Below, piece after piece: positions 25,820 through 64,000 of a DNA stretch of 64,000 nucleotides. Where the stretch lies: the NCBI GenBank assembly GCA_012861695.1, contig JAAOOA010000033.1:23423544-23487543 (forward strand). Reading direction: 5' to 3'. A model generated the notes under the pieces. The model had not been told where the DNA came from and did not search any database. It saw only the letters and a list, made by a program, of their open reading frames with translations. Position 1 is the first letter of the stretch. Each line of letters opens with the position of its first letter. Source of the stretch: Trematomus loennbergii. Its lineage: Eukaryota > Chordata > Actinopteri > Perciformes > Nototheniidae. A program made the position numbers and the translations under genes.

Positions 25820-26894
25820 CTGAGATTCACCTTGACCTAGAGTGGGGTTCAAACTGTTTCAAACACACACACAACACATTTCAGGTAAACGTTGTTACAT
25901 TTCTCTGTGACGGTATCATCCAACCTCATGGATACTAAGGCAGTACAGAATCAAAGTATGCCTTATTTCCTTCAAATCCACACCGAAAAGACTTCAGCAG
26001 CTGACTGAGGCAGAGCTAAACAACTGGAAGTGGTTGTCGTGTGTTTGCTGTAATGTAATGGATTAACTGTATTCCCTATAGAAATAAAGATAGGAAAGGA
26101 AATCTGCGTTATTTGTTTAATTGGTCATCATGTACCCAACAAGGTATTTTGGTCTTTAGGTACTGCTTCCATCTGACCCTAAGCATAATCCAGTGTTTAA
26201 AAATAGACCATTGTACAGAAGCTGTACAGATGTAAAAGTCTGATAAGACCTAAGATCATAAAGCTTTATCTCAGGGATTTTCTAAACTGGACTCAATCCA
26301 TAGCAGTGGATAGACATCTGTGTGTGTTCCACAGAGAAGGACACAACACAAGTAGGAATGTGCAGAGAGGGGGCAGGGAAAGACGCTGTGCTGCTGTGTT
26401 AATCCTGAAATTAAGAACTTAATGAAATAAAAGGCTTAAAAACAAGTGACTCCTCAACTCCAAGGATGGAGGAGGAGTGAGGTAACCTGGATATAAAAAG
26501 AAAGCCCTGGGTGTAAGAAATATAGTCGAAGATTTGGTTTGAATACCTGAGGAAAAGCTTGCCATGACATGTTTCTTTTGTCTTACAGGTAGGCATACAT
26601 TCATTTCAATGAATGTACATATATGTGTGGGAGGTCAGTATGGAGCATATGAATAATAAAGGGCCCCTTCAGTAATCTCAGTGTTTACATTGGCCGATCA
26701 GTCGCCACTCATTTTTAAATGAACCTATATGGAATCTATATTTTAAACATCACGGCATTTCACACTTCTAATAACTTCATGTTATACCTGGTGTGGTGTG
26801 TAATCCTATTTCCATCATGTTTCATTACAGTGCTTTAAAAAGGTACAGGTACATTGTGTCAAATATCGCTTTGACGGTATATTATGCAGCTTAC

Positions 26895-26985
26895 CTGTGT
26901 GAGGCAGGAATACAGCTCATCTTGAATGCATCATAAAGGACCTTAAGGCCCGGAGATCCAAAACAAGAAGGTATTCCAAAAAGTC
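26895..26985 (-). other. Probable 5' noncoding exon of the LBH-like gene
   Basis: On the minus strand a donor CACACAG|GTAAGC sits at 26895. The exon carries a short upstream ORF (MSCIPASH...) that stops soon after splicing to the next exon. The exact 5' end is not visible. Confidence 0.45.
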
Positions 26986-27007
26986 CAAAAAGCTGGACTA
27001 TTTTCTT

Positions 27008-27024
27008 TGAAAGTATATATTCTT
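27008..27024 (-). promoter_or_regulatory. TATA-like element for the LBH-like gene
   Basis: The minus strand reads AAGAATATATACTTTC, an AT-rich TATA-like box about 30 bases before the inferred start of the noncoding exon. This is positional inference only. Confidence 0.3.
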
Positions 27025-28667
27025 GGAAAGTCGGCCACACTTTGCTGTCACTTTCTCTTCCCTCTTCTGCCAGTCACAGATTCAGAATCCCATCATCCCC
27101 TCCTCTAATTTGTCTCCTCCCCTCCCTTGATTTTCTCAGAGTGGTCCACTCAGTGACGCACACAACAATGCACATTCACATGGAACCTGCCTCCCAAGCT
27201 GACAGGCTTAGTGTCACCTTCCATTAGAAGCAGAGCCTGGATGTAACATGTGAGGTTGAGCAGCACAGGCCCCTCGCACATTCAGATTAGCAGGTTAGCT
27301 GTCCTTGCTGACATTGGGGTTATTTTACTTCAGAGGCTTTTCAACCAAATCATTCAATTTGCTGAAGTCGTGCCAGATTATGAAAACCACAGATAAAGCT
27401 AATTTATAAGGATTGAACAACATTTTGAAGTAAAGGCATGTATTTGTTGGTATTTCAAACGAGAGAGTGGTGCATTTAAGGCAGACTATTACTCTCACTT
27501 TGAACTGAGTCAAGAAATTTAAAAAAAATGTCTGTCTTTACTGATAAATGTCTGTCTACTGATACTTTAGTTAAATAGGAGTTATTTTCTCGTCTGACCA
27601 GCAGGTGGTGCTACTACATCTATGACAGTACTGTCCTCTGAACTGTAACCATGAATAAGTACTTAGATTCTTTGCTTATGCAAAAGTAGAAATAATGTGG
27701 TTTTAAAAAACTCCAATGTTACTTAACTGAAAGTACAAAAGTAGTGTATAACCTAAATGTACTTAAAGTATCAAAAGTAACAGTTCTTTAAATGCAGAAT
27801 GTCTCTTTTTACAGTATTATATTTGTATGCAATATTATATTGTCCTGTTTCTATCACTAAGAAATGAATGTGAGAGGGATGATAAATTGTAATTGTATGT
27901 CTCTTCAAAATTGAGGTTGCTAACAAGTGACTAAATGAGACTGCTAAATGTCATCACGCCAAACACAGGTCCACCTTTTGCTTAGTGTTGTAGATATGAA
28001 GTCATGGCCCCTTGATGTAGTTTGTTATTATCTTTATATTAGCCATTCCAGCGATTGCATTTATGCTTCAAGAATCATAAAACTTAAGTTAATAATGATA
28101 CCCTGAGGAAAACAACATGGAAGTAGCATTAAAGTATGTTTGCCAGAGGGATCTTTTTCTGCAATATTCCAAAATACATTGGTTAATCCCATTGCTTTTG
28201 TCAAACAGTGCTAACCATGGCGATGCTAACTTCCGTTCGACCTTCAACATAGGAAATCACAGCACCACTCTGTTGGTACTCTCCATAGATCATGTCCTGT
28301 CATGTTCATTGGGGATATTGATACAAAATCTGCCTCAGGGAGGATTAAGTAAAACATTTGGAATTGTTCACTAAGACTTAGATAAGTGTCACATTTTGAA
28401 GCCATAACCCTAGAGGGATGTTGCATAGGGAGTGGATGCTTTTGAGCAGAGCTGGTAAACAGCAGTAGCTATGCACTATAACATACCTATACAGCTATAT
28501 GGTCCTGGTGATCATCATAGTGCTTGAGATACAAATACTGACAATTGTTCTTTCTATTGGCAATATTAATGGATGTCGACAGGAAGGCACATTCAAATGT
28601 GATTTCAATGTAGTGTGGGAACTGGCCAAATGGCACTTCCTAATTCACAATATTCATATCAGAATAC
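27025..28667. other. Intergenic between divergent LBH-like gene and dmpk
   Basis: No gene recognised. Around 27640-27800 is text of the AAGTACAAAAGTAGTGTATA type, related to 57960-58110 and common as a dispersed fish repeat. The frame at 28117-28374 has no family features. Confidence 0.4.
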
Positions 28668-28870
28668 CTTTATTAGTCCCACAGAGGGGACATTTGCATC
28701 GTTACAGCAGGAAAGAGCCACAGACAGCTTAATGTTACATATGTTTAAAAAAAAACTAAGTTATGATATAATAAAAATATAATTAAAAAAATAAGTAAGA
28801 AATAAGTTACACACTTCCATAGAAGAAATATAGCATGTAAGTATCCAATGTAGTCATATAAAGATGGCAG
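28668..28870 (-). mobile_element. Probable LINE 3'-end fragment
   Basis: The block TACCTTTATTAGTCCCACAG, then AGGGGACATTTGCATCG, resembles the reversed 3' end common to many fish LINE copies. It is followed by AT-rich sequence with no ORF. The boundaries are approximate. Confidence 0.35.
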
Positions 28871-29269
28871 AATAAAGTTAATAATAATGGAGTTAAGTGT
28901 TTATTAATCATGAGGGTTTGTACACAAGTCAGGATGTACGATACACATACAGTCTATGAAAAATGTTTTTGGGTTGTAAGATTAGTAGCATTAGTTTACT
29001 TTTTCAAAACTAGAATGTTGTTAATATGTACATTTTTGTGTTTATAATATTCCTTATTTTTCCTTCAACTGATTCCTATTTTGTTATATTTTAAATAACT
29101 GACACATCTTCTCACTCAAGTGATCAGTGACACCAAAACGAAATACAAAAATACACAAATACTAGCTTTGTAAAAAAATATGCTTTTATTATTAAGCTTG
29201 AAGCTTTAGTTTGATGCCACTGCAGCTGTAGGATAAAGAATCACGTTTAAGGCGGTGCTGTGTGGCAGC

Positions 29270-30195
29270 TGTGGTGTATTTATAAAGAGAGAAGTGGAAG
29301 GAGGCCGTACAGTGGAAAAGTCGAAGCAGAAAAGTTGGGGAGGAGAAAGAGAGGAGAGAGACAGAGAGTACAGACACAGAGAGCTACTGCATTAGAGGAG
29401 GAAAGAGGGACAGAGTGAGTAAACGGTAAACAGACGGAGAGCGAAGGAATTTCAAATCCACTGAGCTGGGGAGAGGAAACTGTTCTGCAGGATGGAGACA
29501 TGACATGAGCAGGACTGAGAGGGGAGACAGGGGGGAGAGATGAGTGACACAGCAGGGACACACAAATAATCACGGGGACTCAAAGACATCCTTGGACGGT
29601 TGACAAAAAAGGAGATTTGCGCTCTTCAAAACATGACATGAGTGTAACAGCAACAGTTCAGGTCAGTGGTTCCTGTTTCTGTCACGGGGGGAGAAAAAGG
29701 GGAAACAAGGACAGGTAATACAATGTAAAAAGTGATAGACGTAAAAGGGAAAGAGGATTTGTTTCAGATCATACATGCTTCTCTATTGGGTCTTGCTGGA
29801 GAGGGAGGCAAAGACCAAAAAAGGTCTGGAGTCAGAGCTGGAGAAACTGCAGGCTTGACAGATGCTGCAGAGCCATGGGGAGAGGAGAGGGGAGACAGGC
29901 AGAGACAAACAGGAGGGAGACAATAACGTAAGTGACAGTGAACTATAAGAAACTTGGGGTGTGGTTAGGTGCGATCCAGAAAGAGTTCCAGAGAGTCAGT
30001 GTGTGTGACAGCGGGGGGGTCAGGTGGCTCAGTCCCAAGAAGAAAGTGAGGGCTGGCTGTTACTGTAAGTGTGCTTCAGTGATTCTAAACAGAGCAACTG
30101 TTAACCCTGAGGAAGAAGAGTTTTACTGTAAATGCGACACCCATGGACACCAGGGTTTCAAAGAAATTCTAAGCCAAACGGACCCACCGGGCACC
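29270..30195 (+). promoter_or_regulatory. dmpk: Candidate dmpk promoter and 5' UTR
   Basis: A TATA-like TGTATTTATAAAGAG at about 29275-29289 precedes a purine-rich tract (GAGA-rich, 29290-29550) and about 0.9 kb open to the start codon. The frame before the ATG is open from 29932 but has no upstream ATG. No splice signal needs to be invoked. The transcription start is a guess. Confidence 0.35.
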
Positions 30196-56598
<26,403 letters not shown>

Positions 56599-59085
56599 AT
56601 GCATTTTCAAGGTGGCATATAATGACTTCTCCTAATATAACAAGACAAAGGACTGAGGCCATGCTTTGCCGGAAACAGGAAAAGCAGGACTGCAAGGGGA
56701 GCTGCGGAGGGTGTCGGTACTGTACACAACTTTTAAAATGAAGTGTTCCAACTGATATGAGGAGGAAGGGGGCTCAGACTGCTGGGAGCTAATGAGGAAG
56801 AAATGATGATGACATCTTCTGACCTACCTTGCCTGCTTACCAGATGGACAGTCATGATAGAGATGCACTGAGTTTTGAGCACAGTGAGAAAAACACTCAC
56901 TTTAATGTGTGACAATGACAATCAGGTTTCAGTGACACACAGAGGGTTAGAATCTCTTTTGTATCATGTATCTGCACCTTCGGGTGTTTTGGTCTTGTGT
57001 TGCACTCCTATAGGCATGTTTTTGCTGTGCCTGTATTTATATTCAAGGGTTACTAATAATGACCCAGATATATTTGTATATTAACTCGGGCCATACCATC
57101 ATAGGCTCTGAACGTGTAAAGGGTGTGCTGCATAGATACAGGCAAACATTATGGAGGATTGAGATTAATCATTTCACTATTACAATTTATCTCCCTATAC
57201 AATTGTCTAAGTGGCTATTTCAAAGCCCTCCACACATTGCCAGAATTATAATTATGATTATAGTTGAACGTGTTTGAATTTGTTTGGTGTCAATTAGTAA
57301 AATTTGAGAAATAACCAGAATCAGGCTTAAAAGCCTATGATGTATAATTTGTGTTTTATTGAAGAATGTGAGCTTGTCCTCAGGTGGATGTGAACCCCTA
57401 CATTTCCCTTGTTCTCTCTACATCCCCAACCTTTACAGTGACAGTGACCTTCAATTCTGCCATTAAAACATTTAAAAGTTGTATTGAAAACAAAACATGA
57501 ACTCAAATTTGAAACATTGATGTTCTTACACTTGCATTCAAAAAGGTTGTATTTACACTGAAAAATGAATGCCACTGAAAAAATTAAATACTGTCTTTAA
57601 ACATTATTGTATGTTTTATAATTAATTATTTAAGCATTCTAATACGTTTTTTCAATTCCAATATTTTTTGTATAAGCCCTGGGAGAGGATGTTAGGATAG
57701 GATCACAATTTTTGTGGTAAAAGAAAGGAAAAGGATGGGATACAGATATTGCCCCCATGATATTAATTCAATTGCTGGTGTTTATTTCTTACAGTCATAG
57801 AAACCTCCTTAAGTTTATTATTGAGCAAAAATGTGTTAACGTTTCACCAAATATGTTTCCATGAAGTGAATTAACAACAGGAAGTTTAACCGGTTACACA
57901 TGTCACATGACTTCTTCTTCTGTAGTTTTACCTATAGACTGTAGTTATTGGGTAAAGTGATGGAAGAAGTACTCAGATGTTTTACTTGAGTAAAAATAGC
58001 AATACTATAAAAAATATTCTGTTACAAGTAAAAGTACTGATTTCAAAATCGTACTCAGGAAGAACTACAAAAGTATTGGCATCAAAATATAATTCAGGTA
58101 CCAAAAGTAAATGTTATGCGTAATGGCCCATTTCAGAATTGTATATTTTATATTACTGGGTTGTGATTATTGATGTGCTAGTGTGTTTGTCAGCTAATGT
58201 TAAGTGCTTTATTTAAAGCTGCTGGATATGTTTGCCTCTTTTAACCTCTATGTTGACACAGGGAGAAAATTACTTCTTTATTTATTAATAATGGCCAAAT
58301 ATAATAGTCAAGCACCTCAGAATATAGTGCATTTTGTGTTTTAGACACGGGATAAATTAGATGTTAAATGCTGCAGAGTTTTACCTGTGTTCATTTTTAG
58401 AAAAGTGTACAACGACCACACTGCTGTATCATGTTCATTTTCATCTTGACTATAATGTGATTTACATCCTTTTTTAGCCCTGTGTGGCCCTCAATGTCAG
58501 TGCTCCCCACACACTGCCCTTTATTTTATAAGAATATAAAACATTTCCTTTAGTGAAGGTAAATAAAGAGTGTTAGAGATTTAGGCTGTCTCCTTATTTG
58601 AAACATTCTCCTTGTCCTCTGCTATTATCGAAGACACCTTTCTCTATAACACAAATACACTGTTGGTGCCCAGACTAGTCAAACACACTCAGCTAAACAC
58701 CGCCATCTAGCGGGCAAGGGAAATCATTACATCTTCAGAAAGACTCCCGGAGTTTAAAGGTCCCAGGGACTGGAAAACACATCGACTATGCTCTCAGTAA
58801 ACACGAATGTCATTCTAGGCATAGCCTATTTTTATTAGATTATTAACAAAAATCGCGAGAAAACATTTGAACAGGCCCAGCCGAAATTACATTGGCCACC
58901 CAGGCACCCACAATTGAAATCCTGGCACCGCGGCTGCCACGGCCTGTCGTGAGCTATTGCTTAAATATAATAGCTCATAATGATACAAACATTCCAAATG
59001 TGTTTATTTCAATGCAACATTTCCTTTTTCGAAACAGTAATGAGGTAAATGAGATATTCCCTTCATCTGGCTTCATCCTTCAGTA
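56599..59085. other. dmpk 3' UTR and intergenic spacer
   Basis: No CTG tract of the kind found in the human DMPK 3' UTR is present. ATTAAA at 57462-57467 is a possible poly(A) signal. At 57960-58110 is a dispersed AAGTAAAAGTACTG-type fish repeat. No gene recognised. Confidence 0.45.
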
Positions 59086-59256
59086 AGGAGGACTACACTT
59101 CCCATGGTCCTTCAGAAGTCGGAGCTTGCGCAATATGTTTTGCAAATTTGCACGGCCCTGGCTGCTGGCAGTGAATGTTTAGTGTTGTTGTTTTCACATT
59201 AAGGGGCAAGAGAAAGAATACCCGAAGTTAATAATACCGCAGGCTGGTCGCATGAG
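59086..59256 (+). promoter_or_regulatory. ei24: ei24 promoter and 5' noncoding exon
   Basis: GGACTACACTTCCCATGGTC at 59089-59108 resembles the ZNF143/Staf site ACTACAATTCCCA, common in housekeeping promoters. A likely noncoding exon ends at 59256 with donor GAG|GTAAGG and would join the acceptor GATGTTGCAG at 60600. The transcription start is not visible. Confidence 0.5.
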
Positions 59257-60600
59257 GTAAGGAATACGCCGCGGTTAGCTGTGTGCTCGGTGTGACTTAG
59301 CTGCTGGTTAGGGAGTTGTCTTGGAAAAAAACACACAGTTACATTAGTTGTTAAGCGATAACAGTAACTGTTAGCTAGCAACACAGACAGGGGAGCTAGC
59401 AGAGCACTAAACCAAACGAAAGTCAATGAATATGATACAAGGGGCATCATGCTCACCAGACTAGCTACATGACAAAGGGTTTTCATTAATTTAAAAAAAC
59501 GTGATGGCTTTGGAGCAAACCAGAGACAGCCAGCTAACCCTGACTGCCTGCTATCACCCATGAGCTAGCGTTAACCCACGAAGCCATTGCTAACGTTAAC
59601 TTACGTGTACAGTCATGTTACCGAAAGACGCTGTCTGAATTAACGGTTGAATTTAACCATGTTAGAGACGTGTGTTATTGACCAAGACCAAGTCTGTTTG
59701 AGAAGTAATTTAAGTGACTTTTCTGATTATAATGCATAAATCAAAAGACAGAAGTTAACAAGATATTAATGTTAGCTATGCTTTCTTAATTTCAATAATA
59801 ACATCAATTATTAAACCTGTAGGCCCTATGTAGTGGGAAACTAGTTTGTATCCTGTTTGTCTCTTTTTAATTTATATTTAATATTAAAGGGCAACAAAAA
59901 CTATTCTTAGTATTAAAACAACGTTATAATGTTCAGAACAAAGAACACGCTTTTATTAAAACTAGGGCTGCGGGATATGAAAATCCAATATCACCATATA
60001 ATTGATCAAATACCTTGATATCGATATTGTATACATTTCACAAAACATTTCTTACACACTTACTTTTCTGTCATCAGTTATGTGGATATATATATATATA
60101 ATGGCTCAAGGCAAGTAATAAAACCAAAAGGCTAACACATATTCAAATATATTTGGGAAAAGGTTTTATACCACTGTTTATCATTGACAAGAATGTGTTT
60201 TGTGTATTCATGTAATACTTTCCTTTGAAGTAAATTAAAAGCTATGTAATAATGGAAAGTTAAAATGTAATGTCTGCACATGGAAAAACTGAAAATAAGA
60301 AATGCAAGGTTGCTATTGCTAAAAAGACAGATGATTAGTTTTGCATGAATATGCTAAATCCTGCTAATGCTGTTGGATAAAGTTGACCTTGGTCGGGAAA
60401 CTAAGTAAACAAAGCTGCCTTTATATAATATTAAAAACAAATGTACTATGTTCATGATCTAGAAACTGTATTTCCAAGCATACCAAAGTGAGTCTTCTGG
60501 TGGTTATATCTACATTCTTTTAAGGTTATTGTACATTCCTAGAAAAGTTCCAACCGCTAACTATTGTCCTAATCTTTGTCTTGGTTTTGGGATGTTGCAG
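59257..60600. other. ei24 first (noncoding) intron
   Basis: No coding signal. AACTAGGGCTGCGGGATATG at about 59961 resembles a fish hAT-type element end, with no partner found. The frame at 59199-59561 on the minus strand has no family features. Confidence 0.4.
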
Positions 60601-60695
60601 GTTACTGGGTGAGCTCGTCCCTGCCATGAGAGCTGACCACCAAGTCACCAGCCCCCCCTCCTTCTGCAGTTGATGGATCTGCAGCTGGTCCAGAG

Positions 60696-64000
<3,305 letters not shown>

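Noticed and set aside
29932..30195. Upstream extension of DMPK in the same open frame
   Set aside because: There is no ATG in the extension and the human protein begins near the 30196 ATG, which has a CACC context.

Overview
This is vertebrate nuclear DNA, almost certainly from a teleost fish. Genes are split into short exons with GT/AG introns. Long CA/GT microsatellites are frequent. A fish-type L2 retrotransposon and many small inverted-repeat transposons fill the introns and spacers. No bacterial operon, CRISPR array or viral genome is present. All gene names come from protein-level recognition by eye; no database search was run.

Layout. (1) About 5.5-9.0 kb, + strand: 3' exons of a Dapper-family gene, best matched to dact3, ending in the conserved MTTV PDZ-binding tail. 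As given, the large last exon is broken by about five small frame changes. (2) 25.2-27.0 kb, - strand: a small LBH-domain gene with two coding exons and one noncoding exon. (3) 30.2-56.6 kb, + strand: the whole coding region of a myotonic dystrophy protein kinase (dmpk), with twelve core exons and three alternative 3' exons. It has one apparent missing base just before the DFG motif and two predicted C-termini. One is a membrane tail anchor made by reading through a GC-type splice donor. The other is a longer spliced tail that resembles part of the mammalian C-terminus. (4) 59.1-63.4 kb, + strand: promoter, noncoding exon and first five coding exons of ei24, an ER membrane protein; the gene runs off the right edge.

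The rest is repeat-rich. Two oppositely oriented copies of one unclassified element (3.3-5.2 and 34.3-37.1 kb) have Helitron-like 3' ends and a core of ~147-bp units, each centred on an RFX/X-box-like palindrome. Two large long-inverted-repeat elements (15.8-20.7 and 45.4-50.8 kb) share termini and internal blocks and have 7-8 bp target duplications. The first sits inside an older element and contains two ~1.14-kb TTAA-flanked insertions; the second preserves the empty site for one of them. The second also holds an antisense L2 fragment that itself contains a 481-bp TTAA-flanked insertion.

The four genes are separate transcription units, not a pathway. Dact proteins modulate Wnt/TGF-beta signalling, LBH proteins are transcriptional cofactors, DMPK is a Rho-kinase-related AGC kinase, and EI24 is an ER/autophagy membrane protein. 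The dact3-dmpk linkage matches human 19q13.3; ei24 beside dmpk does not match human. The most interesting signals are the X-box palindrome arrays, the nested long-TIR elements with a paralogous empty site, the dual dmpk tails, and CA/GT arrays beside several splice donors.
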